DNA of 64,000 bases from JAWKTV01 sp041398905 (GCA_041398905.1 JAWKTV010000003.1:186001-250000); one strand, 5' to 3'. Positions 44,757 through 57,147 are shown, counted from the first letter of the stretch. A program made the numbers and translations. The notes: generated from the sequence alone by a model not told the origin.

Positions 44757-45212
44757 GAGTGGCCTCACAACTTGACACGGGACTGAAGCCGCGTTGAGTG
44801 CCGGTTCAGCGCCGGGAGCTGGGAGCCATGGTTGGCTCCAGGACCACAGCGACGCGTACGCCGGTCCACACCTGATCCTACCCGGTCGCCGCAGGTAAGT
44901 CGACATTCCCTCGGAACGATATCGAGCGGAGTACGAAGGGTGTCCGTCGCAAGCCCTGCTTGCTGGTCAATCATCGACGGTCGCTCAGCTCGACGACCTG
45001 CCGAGTGGTTGGCTTACCGACTTGAAGCGTCGAGCACCCGATGTCGATGCGGCCCGATGCACACGGTGCCGGGCCATTGAGGGGGCCGACGCCGGCTGCT
45101 GCGTGCGGTATCGCTCACATCGCCCATCATCGATTCTCAATCGTCGTAGCGGAAATTGAACTCATATTGACCAGACTGCGAAATCCGCCCTATCGTCCGC
45201 CGCACTGACAGG
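44757..45212. other. Intergenic region upstream of the DUF1592-type gene
   Basis: About 455 bases between divergent genes. Nothing recognisable as a repeat, RNA gene or coding sequence. A mildly AT-rich stretch near 45130-45170 (attctcaatcgtcgtagcgg) could hold the promoter of the + strand cytochrome gene. Confidence 0.4.
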
Positions 45213-45224
45213 TTGCCATCGGCG

Positions 45225-47818
45225 ATGCCCACGGCGTTGGCCTGGGTGCCGCAACGCTTCGTCAGGATGGCGAAGCGAATCGATTCCGCATTTGCCATGG
45301 CCGGCGCAATGATCTTCGCTCCCCAATCACGCGGGCCCCATCGGCAGCCTCCACTGCGGGCTGGTCGCCTGAATCACACCGCCCTGATCGCACTCGGGCT
45401 GGTCTGCGCCGCGGCGTTCAGTTGGCTGGCCAGCGGATCTTCAGGCGAGTCGAGACAGGCGGCGATCGCCGCCGCGAGCGCGACGACTGTCTTGACTTCG
45501 ACGGCTGTTGAACAGCGACAGACGCGCGCGCCCGGATCGGGCGAACAGCCGGCCGAGTCTGTGGTGGCAGCCGCTGCGCAGCCGCCGCTGCCAGCGACGC
45601 TCAGCGAGTTCGTGACGGGGCACTGCCTCGATTGCCATGCGGGCGAGGATGCTCCGATGGGGGTCGACCTGCAGGCGGTGCTGAAATCGGCGTCGCCTGA
45701 CCGTGCGATGCTCGTCCGGATGTTCGAGGCGGTCGCACGTGAGACGATGCCCCCCCGAGACGACTGCCGCTTCGACGAGAGGTTTCGCAACGAGGTCATT
45801 GCGGATTACCGCGAGTACCTGTCGGTCACCGAGCCGCGCGAGATGACGGCTTTGCGGCGTTTGAACCGGGGTGAATACCTGCGGAGCGCACGCGAACTGT
45901 TTGGTTCAGGATGTGCGGACGGGGTCGAGCTGCCGCCCGACGGGACTTCGCATGGCTTCGACAACAACGTCGATGGCCTGTTCATCACTCCCAGTCTGTA
46001 CGAGCAGTACCTGCAGGCGGCGTTCCAGATCGCCGAGGCGGCAATCGCGACGCAGGCTGCCCCGGACCGCGTCGAGTTGCAGTTCACCGGCGAGGAGCTC
46101 GGCGGCAAGCTGGCGAGATTCGGCATCACGGACGGACATGGGGCTTACATCCTGACGAATCAGGGCGAACTGGTCGTACCGGTCGAGATCAAGACTCCCG
46201 GGTTGTACACGGTCCGCATCGCGGCGACGGGGCACACACCGGCTGATGCGTCGCCCCCGAGTTTGGGGGTGCGGTTCGATGACTCCGAAGAGCTGGCGGC
46301 GGCGGTTGAGGGGCCTCAGCAGGTTGCGGTTCAGCACAGGCTGGAGTGCGGCTTTCATGCGATCGCGCTGCAGTTCGCGGACGGTCCGGACGGCCGCAGG
46401 GTCGGCGGGGTCAAACGGAATCCGCGCCGCATTCATGTCGAGCGCGTGCAGGTGACCGGACCAACCGATGCCGATTGGCCGCCGCCGGGAAACGCGATCG
46501 TGCTGGGACGTGAGTTCACCGAACGACGCTTCGCCGGTTCAGCGGACGCGACGGAACTGGTCGATGTCCCGACCGACGCTGCATTCTGGATCAGCGTCGC
46601 GGAACGACTCGCGCTGCGGGTTTACCGTCGACCTCCCGAGGCCGACGAGGTCGACCGGCTGGCGAAGCTGGCAATGAACGAGATCAAGCGCGGCAGTTCG
46701 CCGGAGGCCTCTGCCCGGCTGATGGTGGCCACGCTGCTCTCATCGCCACAATTCCTGTTCAAGACGGAAAGCCAGCCGTCGAGCGGACGCAGAGGAGACA
46801 CTGTTGACGCGACCCGGCTGGACGACTGGCAGCTTGCGAGCCGGCTGTCGTTTTGCCTGTGGGGCTGCACCCCGGACGACCGGCTGCTGGCTCTAGCCGG
46901 GGCAGGCCGGCTGCGGGATCGGGAGACGTTGCTCGCAGAGACGAACCGGTTGCTCGCCGACCCGCGTGCCGTGGCGTTCCGTGCAGAATTCTTCGGACAC
47001 TGGCTGCAAACCTCCCGGATCGCCGAGCTGTCGATCGATGGGGAGTTCGGCCCGTTGACGGCCCCCGCGCTCCTGCAACTGTTCGCCGAAGAGGCCGAGC
47101 GAAGTTGTGATTACGTCGTGCGAACGAATGCTCCGCTGGTGGACTTTCTGTCCGCCAGCTACACGTTCCTGAATGGTTCGCTGGCGGCACATTATGGGAT
47201 CGAGGGGATTGTCGGTGACCACTTCCGCTATGTGCGGCTGCCGGCTGGACGACGGGGCGGCGTCTTGTCGCAAGGTGGTGTGCTCGCGCTCACTTCGCAC
47301 CCCGGCGAGACATCGCCGGTCCGTCGAGGCAAGTGGGTGCTGGAGACCCTGCTGGGTGCTCCCCGCCGGCTCCGCCCCCGAATGTCCCCACACCGCCCGA
47401 GCCGGAGGGCCTGACGAAGCCGTTGACGATCAAGGAGAAGATGGCGCTGCACCGTCAGCATGTGGCGTGCCACGGCTGTCACGCGCGGATGGATGGCATC
47501 GGCACCTGCCTGGAAGGCAGTGATCGCGTCGGACGCCGCCGGGCGTGCTACACGATCGACGAGATTGACCTGCTGGGCGAGTTCTCCGACGGAACTGAAC
47601 TGTACGGCGAAGACGAACTGCGGGAGTGGCTGCTGGACCATCAGTCGGAGTTCGCTCGGGCGTACACCGAGGCGTTGTACGTGTACGCGCTGGGACGGCC
47701 TTTGCGGCTCTCCGAACGGATGCGAGCCTGGGACCTGGCTGACGAACACGGTCCGCAGTACCGCACGACCGACATCCTCCGCGGCGTCATCGCCAGCGAG
47801 CTGTTCCAGACTCCGTAG
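45225..47818 (+). CDS. DUF1587/1592/1588/1585-type secreted cytochrome-like protein, frame broken
   Basis: About 864 residues from ATG 45225 (ATG 45267 also possible). Anchor or signal LIALGLVCAAAFSWLASG, then an N-terminal cytochrome-like motif HCLDCHAGEDAP, LRRLNRGEYLRSARELFG (DUF1587), carbohydrate-binding-like middle, QLASRLSFCLWGCTPDDRLL (DUF1592), SQGGVLALTSHPGETSPVRRG (DUF1588), and after a break MALHRQHVACHGCHARMDG with a second CxxCH and LYVYALGRPL (DUF1585). Adding one C at 47361-47364 restores GAPPAPPPNVPTPPEPEGLT. Such proteins are PVC-specific, exported, and paired with a DUF1552 protein, which follows here. Confidence 0.85.
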
Positions 47819-47930
47819 CCGGTTCGCGGGAGCGGGCCTTTTGGTCGCATCGCCCCCGCGGCCAGCGCCCCACTTTTCGACTCGCACGCCGTCGCCACCG
47901 CTGACTCCTCAACCCGGCTGGAACCATCTG

Positions 47931-49262
47931 ATGTTCACACAACCTCACGGCGATCGACCGTTGCTGTCTCGTCGGAATTTCCTGCGGGGAGCTTCGGTCT
48001 CGCGGCTGGGATTGCCGATGCTGGAGTCGCTGGGGAGTTCGGCGGCGACCGCCGAGTCACCGCGGAGGCTGGCCTACGTATACGTCCCCAACGGGATGAA
48101 CATGCCGATGTTCACGCCGGAGGGGAGCGGCACGGACTGGCGACTCAGCCCGACCCTGCAGCCGCTCGCCAATCGTCGCGACCAGCTCACCGTCTTCTCG
48201 GGGTTGAGCAACCTGCCCGGCGGGATCGATGTTCCGGCGATCACGGTGCATGCGCGGGCCAGTTCCACGTTCCTCACGAACCGTGGTCTCGCGCAGCCCG
48301 ATGGCTCGTTCCGCAACGGACTCTCGGTCGATCAACTCGCCGCCCGGGAGATTGGTTACCAGACCCGGTTTCCTTCGTTGCAGCTATGCTGCGCCGGTCA
48401 CGAGATGCGGGGACAGACCGAGGCGATCTACATCCGCACGATGAGTTGGACTGAAGAGGGAACTCCGCTCACCGGTGAGACGCACCCCAGGGCGGTCTTC
48501 GGACGACTGTTCATCGAGGCGGGGGGGAATCGCGACGCCCTGCAGGCGTGGCAGCACAACCGCCGCAGCGTGCTGGATTTCGTGCAGGAGGACGCCCGTC
48601 GACTGCAGGGCCGCATCGCCATCGCCGACCGGCAGAAGCTGGACGAGTACCTCACCAGCGTGCGGGCCGTCGAGAAGGTGATTCAGCGCGCCGCTGACGT
48701 CGGCCCTCCACCCGTCGGCACGGTCCGCCCGAACGACATCCCCGAAGAGCCGGGCGACTACATGAACGTCATGTTCGACCTCGCGAAGCTCGCGTTCCAG
48801 ACGGACCAGACGCGCGTGCTGACGCTGATGCTGGGCGAAGAGTCGAGCGACGAACAGTATGACGCCATCAACATTGCCGAGCCTTATCACAAGATCAGTC
48901 ACCACGCGAACAACCCGGACGATTTGCGGAAGATCGCCGAGATCGACCATTATCACGTGGGACTGTTCGAGTCGTTCCTGCAGCGTCTGGAGCAAACCCC
49001 CAGCGGGGCCGGCAACCTGCTGAATGACACGACTGTCCTTTACGGCAGCGGATTGAGCAACGGGAACGCGCACTCGTTCGCGAACCTGCCGCTCGTGCTC
49101 GCTGGCGGAACGGCTGGCGCGGTGCGGCACCGTGGTCACCTGCAACTGCCGGCGAATACTCCGGTCGCCAACCTGCACCGCACACTGCTGCGGACGCTGC
49201 GAGTCGAGACGGACGGTTTCGGCGACAGCACCGGGTTCATTGATGAGTTGCAGGTCGCCTGA
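47931..49262 (+). CDS. DUF1552 secreted protein
   Basis: ATG 47931 gives 443 residues. Tat signal LLSRRNFLRGASVSRLGLP, then YVYVPNGMNMPMFTPEGSGT and HARASSTFLTNRGLAQPDGS, IYIRTMSWTEEGTPLTGE, with NLLNDTTVLYGSGLSNGNAH near the end, all typical of the DUF1552 family that accompanies DUF1592-type cytochromes in planctomycetes. The family is related to DUF1501/sulfatase-like folds; the activity is unknown. Exported folded by Tat to the periplasm. Separated from the upstream partner by about 110 bases; convergent with the terminase gene. Confidence 0.87.
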   Translation: MFTQPHGDRPLLSRRNFLRGASVSRLGLPMLESLGSSAATAESPRRLAYVYVPNGMNMPMFTPEGSGTDWRLSPTLQPLANRRDQLTVFSGLSNLPGGIDVPAITVHARASSTFLTNRGLAQPDGSFRNGLSVDQLAAREIGYQTRFPSLQLCCAGHEMRGQTEAIYIRTMSWTEEGTPLTGETHPRAVFGRLFIEAGGNRDALQAWQHNRRSVLDFVQEDARRLQGRIAIADRQKLDEYLTSVRAVEKVIQRAADVGPPPVGTVRPNDIPEEPGDYMNVMFDLAKLAFQTDQTRVLTLMLGEESSDEQYDAINIAEPYHKISHHANNPDDLRKIAEIDHYHVGLFESFLQRLEQTPSGAGNLLNDTTVLYGSGLSNGNAHSFANLPLVLAGGTAGAVRHRGHLQLPANTPVANLHRTLLRTLRVETDGFGDSTGFIDELQVA

Positions 49263-49310
49263 GATCAGTCGCGTCGGATCGAGTCGCGCAATGGACCTCG
49301 CGGGAGGGTT

Positions 49311-50843
49311 TCACCAGCCGAAGCCGCCGTGCAGACCGGGCGGAGTGATCTGCATCCAGTTCGCTTCGTCGGTTGACCGACAGAGCGTCAGGCAGGCAAT
49401 GGCGAGGGCGAAGCTGCGGTCGTCATGGTGCTGACCGCCCCGCAGGTGGTCGAAGCGGATCGCGCCGCCGGACTTGTAACGGATGCGGAGGGCGGACAGC
49501 TCGGTCTCCAGATCGTCTCGCTCGACGAGCCGGGTATCGACGGCGGCGGAGTGCGTCGTCGCGACGTCACCGCACCCCTGATACCAGCGGACATGACGAG
49601 CGAGAATGAGTTGCTGAAGCACACGGGCCAGGTCCTCGTTGCCGCGACCGCCGGCGAACTCGAACCGCGCGATGCGATACCGGCGTTCCAGCGACTGGAT
49701 GCAACTGACCAGTTGATGCGGGTCGAGGATGAACTGGACATCCGCGAAGTTACGGGCGACGGTGTGAATCCAGTTTTCGACCCACTCGACCTTCGTGGTG
49801 TTTCCGGGGGTGGGACGGACGACATCCATGCGGTCGACGATGACGAACTGGCCCTCGCGATGACAGACGCAGCCGACCGTCAGGTCGTGCTTCTCGGCGT
49901 AGTCGATGCCCGCGACATAGGCGTTCCCGGGGCGACCTTCATGCTGATACCGCAGTGATGCGTCACGGCAAGCTTCCGCCTCTTCGAGCGTCACGAAGTC
50001 CCCGTCGGAATGCTGCCAAATGTTCAACCAGAGTCGCTCGTACACCGGCCTTGGCAGCAGCGCCCGTTGTTCTTCCAGCACCGCATCCGAGATCCACGGT
50101 GCGTGTGGGCCGTGCAGTGACGAGAAATGCCATTGTGGACACTGCCGGGCGAACTCCCGTACGTTCCACTGCCAACCGCGCCCAAACCCGGCGTTGGTCA
50201 GCACGGCGAGGATGCACTCCGTCTTCTTCGCTGCGGAGGACAGCAGCGACTCCCAGAGTTCGGGACTCCGCCAGTGGCAAAGTTCATCGCAGATGACGAA
50301 GTCGGGGAGCACACCCCAGGAGCTGGCGACGTCGGAGGAAATGACGTCCATGCGGGAGCCGGTCGTTGGGTTGCGGATGGAGTGTTCCACGAAGTGCAGA
50401 CCGCCGCAGAGGTCGTCGTTCATCTTGGCGATTCGCTGGATCGCTCGATGAATCAGGAGCGCCTGTTCGCGATCGGCGGCCGCCGCGAGCCCCGAGAGGC
50501 CGCGCTCGGCTGCGAGCACGATCCACAGAACCGGAGCGGAGATGTAGGACGGCTTCGAGTGCCCGCGTGGCCGCTCGATGTAGGCGCGGCGGATGATCGA
50601 GGCGGACGGGGTGTGGACGTCACGCCGGGCGAGGTACCGCCAGGCGGGATCGAGGGCGGTGAAGTCCCGCGTCTGGAACGGCTGAACGCAGTGCCGGAGT
50701 TCGGTGAGCGGATCGCGGTCCAGCAGCAGTAGCTTGCGAAAGTCGGCGGGGCTACGGAGCATCAACCGGCGGTTCACCTCCGTCCAGGTCTTCAGTCGGG
50801 AGAGGGATTCGGCGCGCTCGGCAGCGTTCAATGATTTCGTCAT
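49311..50843 (-). CDS. Phage-type terminase large subunit
   Basis: A 510-residue packaging motor protein; an internal ATG at 50762 (483 residues) overlaps the terS stop by 11 bases and is an equally likely start. ATPase motifs: RAYIERPRGHSKPS (88-99) at the Walker A place, where the usual Thr after Lys is Pro, and FVICDELCHW with Walker B acids at 183-187. The nuclease half has YVAGIDYAEKHD, QFILDPHQL and HHDDRSFALAIA, the three acidic sites. TerL pumps DNA into a capsid and cuts it. No portal or capsid gene is nearby; the matching head-tail genes are at 59-8167 on the other strand. Confidence 0.88.
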   Translation of the reverse strand: MTKSLNAAERAESLSRLKTWTEVNRRLMLRSPADFRKLLLLDRDPLTELRHCVQPFQTRDFTALDPAWRYLARRDVHTPSASIIRRAYIERPRGHSKPSYISAPVLWIVLAAERGLSGLAAAADREQALLIHRAIQRIAKMNDDLCGGLHFVEHSIRNPTTGSRMDVISSDVASSWGVLPDFVICDELCHWRSPELWESLLSSAAKKTECILAVLTNAGFGRGWQWNVREFARQCPQWHFSSLHGPHAPWISDAVLEEQRALLPRPVYERLWLNIWQHSDGDFVTLEEAEACRDASLRYQHEGRPGNAYVAGIDYAEKHDLTVGCVCHREGQFVIVDRMDVVRPTPGNTTKVEWVENWIHTVARNFADVQFILDPHQLVSCIQSLERRYRIARFEFAGGRGNEDLARVLQQLILARHVRWYQGCGDVATTHSAAVDTRLVERDDLETELSALRIRYKSGGAIRFDHLRGGQHHDDRSFALAIACLTLCRSTDEANWMQITPPGLHGGFGW

Positions 50844-51249
50844 CCGTGAGTTGCGATTCGTCCGTGTCGTCGTCGTTGTGAGGGTTGGGGTCGTGCCATT
50901 CCGGCGGCGGCAGGTGACGCAGGTAAAAGGTCTGGGCCGTCACGCTGCCTTCCATCGCGGAGCGATAGAGCGCGGCGGCGACATTCTGGCTGCGAGCGTC
51001 CTGCGCCCGCCGGACGCTCTCGCGGAAGTCGTCGTCGGTGGTCCAGGTGGCGACGAAGTCGGCCAAAGGGATGTCGAGCTGTCCGCAAGCACCGGCGGGC
51101 GAGGCACCCCGGAGCAGCATCTGCAGGATGAGTTGCTGCCGAGTGTTGTTCAGCAGCGAGCCATCCGCGAGCGGAAGGTCCGGCGACTCGGGTGCGGCCA
51201 CGACGGCAGATCGCTCGGCGTCAGCCGACGTGGGGGCGGTCGAAATCAC
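50752..51249 (-). CDS. Terminase small subunit-like protein
   Basis: A 165-residue protein starting with GTG 51249 and overlapping the large-subunit gene. N-terminal acidic/Pro stretch, then a helical DNA-binding-like core (TRQQLILQMLLRGASPAGAC, LDIPLADFVATWTTDDDFRE, NVAAALYRSAMEGSVTAQTF) and a long acidic C-terminus (NPHNDDDTDESQLTDDEIIE). Helix-turn-helix core plus acidic tail directly ahead of terL is the standard small terminase arrangement; it recognises the DNA to package. In generalised systems it is often degenerate. Sequence motif strength is moderate, context is strong. Confidence 0.68.
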   Translation of the reverse strand: MISTAPTSADAERSAVVAAPESPDLPLADGSLLNNTRQQLILQMLLRGASPAGACGQLDIPLADFVATWTTDDDFRESVRRAQDARSQNVAAALYRSAMEGSVTAQTFYLRHLPPPEWHDPNPHNDDDTDESQLTDDEIIERCRARRIPLPTEDLDGGEPPVDAP

Positions 51250-51264
51250 CGGGCCCGGGGAGCG

Positions 51265-52762
<1,498 letters not shown>

Positions 52763-52793
52763 GGGAAGCTTCGCGGGCAGGAGGCTGGATTGT

Positions 52794-52824
52794 CAAAGCC
52801 CGACCTGAGTGAGGCCGGGCTTTG
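52794..52824. promoter_or_regulatory. Hairpin in the leader of the ABC-GNAT gene
   Basis: CAAAGCCCG (52794-52802) pairs with CGGGCTTTG (52816-52824), with further C-G pairs inside, about 32 bases upstream of the - strand start and in the spacer before the divergent PSD1 gene. It looks like a terminator or attenuator without a neighbouring gene end, or a boundary of the inserted module. Confidence 0.45.
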
Positions 52825-53057
52825 CGAAGGTGGGGTGAAAAGAACGGGACGGTGGTGGGGGTGACAGCGGATCGCCAGCGGGGGTGGTAGCGGCGGGGGG
52901 CAGACGTGTTGGGGGCACGACGCGTCTGCGGAGTACGCGGCAACTCGACCGGTGGAGCGGGGCGGGGACTCAACCTATACTTCATTTGTTGCGCCCGATG
53001 CGTCTGCGATGGCAGGCCAACGGGCCTCCACGACGACACATGCATCAGGTGCCGACA

Positions 53058-55621
53058 ATGACGAGTGGCGTTTCAGTTCAGCGGTCAATCCAACCGTTCG
53101 CGTTCTTGACCACTTTGCTGGTGGTCTGCCTCGCTGGCCTGTCGCCGCGATGCGGGGCGGATGACCCAGCGGTGAGTGACGCGGCAGAGACGGTGGGCAC
53201 CGCCGAGGACCTGGCGTTCTTCGAGGCGGAGGTGCTGCCGGTGCTGGAGCAGAACTGCTTCAAGTGCCACGGGACGGGCGAGGTCGAAGGATCGCTGTCG
53301 CTGGCGAGCCGGGCGTCGATTCTGAAAGGTGGCGACAGCGGACCGGCGGTCAATCTCGCCGACCCGAAAGCGAGCCCGCTGATCGAGGCGATTAACTATG
53401 AATCGTCGGAGATGCCGCCCACCGGCAAGATGTCGCCGCAGAGTATCGCAGTGCTGACGAAGTGGGTCGAGCGCGGGCTGCCGATGCCGGCGCAGATCGA
53501 GATCGCGAGCCAGGCTCACGGTCCGCCGCAGGTCAATGACGAGACGAAGTCCTTCTGGGCGTTTCAGCCGGTCCGTCGCCCGGAGGTTCCGGCGGTGGCG
53601 ACGAAGGGGTGGGGCGAGCACCCGATCGACGCGTTCGTGCTCGCTCAGCTCGAAGCTCACAATATGGAACCGAATCCCCCCGCAAAGCCGCAAGAGCTGT
53701 ATCGCCGATTGCATTACGACCTGCTGGGATTGCCCCCAACTCCGGCGGCGGCCGAGCGGTTCGTCGCCGCCTATCAGGCCGATCCTGAGGGGACCTGGAG
53801 CGCGACGGTCGACGAACTGCTGGAGTCTCCCCATTACGGCGAACATTGGGCGCGGTATTGGCTGGACCTCGTGCGGTACGCGGAGACGAACAGCTATGAA
53901 CGTGACGGGGCTAAGCCGTTCGTCTGGCGGTATCGCGACTACGTCATCCGCTCGCTCAACAACGACAAGCCGTACGATCAGTTCATTCGCGAGCAGTTGG
54001 CTGGCGATGAGCTGGACGAGGTGACGCAGGAGGCGTTGATCGCGACCGGGTTCTATCGACTGGGGCTGTGGGACGACGAGCCAGCCGATCCAAAGCTGGC
54101 GTACTACGACGGTCTGGACGACATCGTTTCGACGACCTCACAGGCGTTTCTCGGGCTGACGATGAACTGCGCCCGCTGTCACGACCACAAGCTCGATCCG
54201 ATTCCGCAGGCCGACTACTACCGGTTCCTGGCGTTCTTCCGAAACGTACAACATTACGGCACTCGCGGCGGCGCCAGCGTCGAGCAGGCGTCCGTCACCA
54301 GCATCGCGTCACCTGAAGAGGAGGCGCAGTTCGCTGAGGAGAAGGCGATCTGGGAACGACGGGTCGCCGAACTGCGGGCCGCTCTCGATGTGGTCGAGGA
54401 GAGGATTCGACCGCACCTGCAGGGTGGCGAGATCGACGATTTCAAGCGGGATTCCGAGCGGCTGCGGGTGATCCGCAAGCACGAAGGTGAATGGATCTCG
54501 CCGGAAGAGCTGGACGAGTACGCCCGGGTGCGGAAGGAATGGACTGATCTCCGCAATTCACCGCCGAAATCGCTGCAGGCGCTGGTCGTCAAGGAGCATG
54601 GCCCATCAGCACCGGCCACTCACATCCTGCTGCGCGCGGCAGTCCGCTCGCGGAAGGGGACGTCGTGGAGGCCGCGTTCCCCTCGGTGCTGTCGGGACCG
54701 ACGCCGAGCTTCATGGTTCCGGCCGATGGTGACAGCACCGGTCGACGGCGCGCGCTGGCGGAATGGATCGCGTCGCCGGAGAACCCGCTGACCGCGCGGG
54801 TCATGGTGAATCGCCTGTGGCAGTGGCATTTCGGCCGGGGACTGGTGCGATCAACGAATAACTTCGGTCTCCAGGGGGATGCCCCGACGCATCCGCAACT
54901 GCTCGACTGGCTGGCCGCGGAGTTCGTCACGCGAGGCTGGTCAATCAAGGCGATGCATCGCGTGATCCTCTCATCCAACACCTATCGCATGTCATCCGTC
55001 GCAAACGAGGCGGCCCTCGCGGTCGACCCGATCAATAATCTGCTGTGGAGGTTCGACATGCGTCGTCTGCGAGCGGAGGAGATTCGCGACTCCATACTGG
55101 CGGTGAACGGGACATTGAACCTCGACGCGATGTTCGGGCCGAGTATCTATCCTGTGATCCCCGCCGAGGTGCTGGCCGGTCAGTCGGTGCCGGGAGCCGG
55201 CTGGCAGCGGTCTTCCCCCGAAGACCAACGCCGGCGGAGTATCTACATTCACATCAAGCGGTCGCTGCAGTTGCCGATTCTGGCGGCGTTTGACGTCGCG
55301 GACACAGACTTTACGTGCCCTGAGCGGTTCGTCAGCACCCAGCCGACGCAGGCGCTGGGGATGCTCAACAGCGAATTCCTGAACCAGGAGGCGGAGGTGT
55401 TCGCCGCAGAGATCGCGGCGGAAGCGGGAGATGACCTGTCGGCACAGGTGCGGCTGGCGCTCACGCGGGTGATGCAGCACGAGCCGGCACAGGCGGACAT
55501 CGACCGGGGTCTCGCGCTCATCGCGGACTTACAGGTCGCGCACGACCTAACGCGCGACCAGGCGCGTAAGTACTTCTGCCTATTGGCGTTGAACCTCAAC
55601 GAGTTCCTGTATCTGGATTGA
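53058..55621 (+). CDS. PSD1 / DUF1549-DUF1553 secreted cytochrome-like protein, frame broken
   Basis: ATG 53058 gives about 853 residues. Signal (FAFLTTLLVVCLAGLSPRCG), Planctomycete cytochrome C domain with NCFKCHGTGEVEGSLSLAS, DUF1549 (HPIDAFVLAQLEAHN..YGEHWARYWLDLVRYAETN, MNCARCHDHKLDPI with a second CxxCH) and, after a break, DUF1553 (SRPVEF-type region: FMVPADGDSTGRRRALAEWI, ARVMVNRLWQWHFGRGLV). The frame change near 54632-54638 (tgcgcgcggc) is repaired by removing one CG pair, giving LLRGSPLAEGDVVEAAFPSV. The family is PVC-specific, periplasmic, probably redox active and usually paired with DUF1501. Here it starts 296 bases from the divergent ABC-GNAT gene. Confidence 0.87.
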
Positions 55622-55788
55622 CGCCGGGGCCGTCTGCGCCGCCGGGAGGCATCCCGTTGCCCGCCGGGGACGGTCGTTTCCCTGCGGGCTTGGCGCACCT
55701 GCCCTGGTCGCTGAGCCAACCGGTCTGATCTCTGCTGCCAATTCAGTTCGCTGGTTATTCCGTTCTCCCGGCTCTTCCTTTGGAATCG

Positions 55789-56259
55789 ATGATGAGTGCT
55801 GACTCCCGTGTGGCTGAACTGCACCTGGAACTGCCCCCCGCTCCCAAGCCGGCCGGCGTGTACAAACCGGCAGTGCAGGTGGGGAACCTGCTGTACGTTT
55901 CGGGGCATGGGCCACTGCGGCCGGATAAGACTCTGATTACCGGCACGGTGGGGAGTGACTTGACGCTTGAGGAGGGCTATCTGGCGGCAAGGCAAGTCGG
56001 GTTGACGATTCTGGCGACGCTGAAGGCGGAACTCGGTTCTCTGAACCGGGTGGTGCGGACGGTGAAGTTGCTGGGGATGGTGAACGCGACACCCGAGTTC
56101 GGCGAGCACCCCCGGGTCATCAATGGCTGCAGCGAACTGTTTCGAGACGTGTTTGGTGACGATGGTGTGGGGACACGGAGTGCGGTCGGCATGGGGTCGC
56201 TACCGGGCAATATCTCGGTGGAAATCGAAGCGATTTTCGAGATTCTGGCATCTGCCTGA
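55789..56259 (+). CDS. RidA/YjgF-family protein
   Basis: ATG 55789 (156 residues; a second ATG follows at once). RidA-type trimer-forming fold: YVSGHGPLRPD, GYLAARQVGLTILATLKAEL, NRVVRTVKLLGMVNATPEF and TRSAVGMGSLPGNISVEIEA, where the Arg before SAVGMGSLP matches the family's active-site Arg. RidA hydrolyses reactive enamine/imine intermediates from PLP enzymes; this longer, N-extended clade is of less certain function. Stands alone 168 bases after the PSD1 gene and about 130 bases before the ATP synthase operon. Confidence 0.85.
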   Translation: MMSADSRVAELHLELPPAPKPAGVYKPAVQVGNLLYVSGHGPLRPDKTLITGTVGSDLTLEEGYLAARQVGLTILATLKAELGSLNRVVRTVKLLGMVNATPEFGEHPRVINGCSELFRDVFGDDGVGTRSAVGMGSLPGNISVEIEAIFEILASA

Positions 56260-56387
56260 AGCTGGCTCCCCGGCGTTGAGAACCGGGTCGGCCAGTTTCG
56301 GGAAATCATCGAACGAAGGGTGAACGGGTCTTTGACACCCTTCCGGGACAGCACTAGACTCCGGCAGGTGTCGACCGTCGGGGGCCG

Positions 56388-56690
56388 GTGTTCCTGCTGA
56401 GATCAGGCTTCGAGACGGATCGAACAACTGAGTTGAACGTGCCTGGTCGAATCAGGGATCGGCGGACCGCAGTCGCGGTCGGCATGTACTGGGCAACGCG
56501 AATCTCCACGATCGGTTTTCAGATGGCGGTCCCGCCCCTGCTGGGATGGTGGGCGGACGGCTTTTGGGGCGTGGCCCCCTGGCTGGTGATCGTGGGGGCA
56601 ATTCTGGGGTTTCTCGGGGGAATGTTGTCGCTGCGAAGCCTGGTGGCGGAGCTGGATCGACAGCGGTTCTCCGAGGGCCGTCGTGAGTAA
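56388..56690 (+). CDS. AtpZ/AtpI-like small membrane protein, first gene of the atp operon
   Basis: Up to 100 residues from GTG 56388, with alternative GTG at 56439 (83 residues) that removes a Thr/Glu-rich leader; the start is uncertain. Two membrane segments (YWATRISTIGFQMAVPPLLGW and APWLVIVGAILGFLGGMLSL). Gene content and place match AtpZ-type proteins (older name: Ca/Mg transporter or ATPase assembly factor) that precede atpI in many operons and are thought to help c-ring insertion or ion handling. Its stop overlaps the next frame. Confidence 0.65.
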   Translation: MFLLRSGFETDRTTELNVPGRIRDRRTAVAVGMYWATRISTIGFQMAVPPLLGWWADGFWGVAPWLVIVGAILGFLGGMLSLRSLVAELDRQRFSEGRRE

Positions 56691-56739
56691 CTGTTCGCCG
56701 GTGATCAATCTGATCGCCGGTGCTGTCTCCCTGAGATCC

Positions 56740-57144
56740 ATGTCTCGAACTTCTCGCGGGATCGTCGTGTTGGCAGTCGCTCTCCTTGGGGTGGCGACGC
56801 TGCTCGCATGGCCAGCCTGGACGGAGTTCGGTCAATCGGGGGTTATCGGGTTGGGGCTGGCGACGCTGGCGTGCCTGGTTCCCGGCATCGTGGTGCATCT
56901 GGTGGCGAACAGCGTGAAAGGCTCGAATCGGGCAATCTCGCTGCTGCTGCTCGGAATGGGACTGCGAGTGGGGTTGGTACTGGCGGCTGCCTGCCTGGCC
57001 GTGCGGCTCTATCCCGAGTTGAACACCCAGGGCAGCTACCTGGGACTGGCGTTGATTTACGGTGTGGCACTGGCTGTCGAGACACGGCACCTGATGTCGG
57101 AAGTCGCGAGTGGCGGAGCCGCTGCGGAATTGCAATCTCATTGA
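56740..57144 (+). CDS. atpI: ATP synthase protein I
   Basis: ATG 56740 gives 134 residues; an overlapping GTG at 56683 is also in frame and would couple it to the preceding gene. Four membrane segments (GIVVLAVALLGVATLLAW, VIGLGLATLACLVPGIVVHL, AISLLLLGMGLRVGLVLAAA, YLGLALIYGVALAVETRHL). AtpI assists assembly of the c ring in the membrane. Ends three bases before the atpB start. Confidence 0.75.
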   Translation: MSRTSRGIVVLAVALLGVATLLAWPAWTEFGQSGVIGLGLATLACLVPGIVVHLVANSVKGSNRAISLLLLGMGLRVGLVLAAACLAVRLYPELNTQGSYLGLALIYGVALAVETRHLMSEVASGGAAAELQSH

Positions 57145-57147
57145 GGA

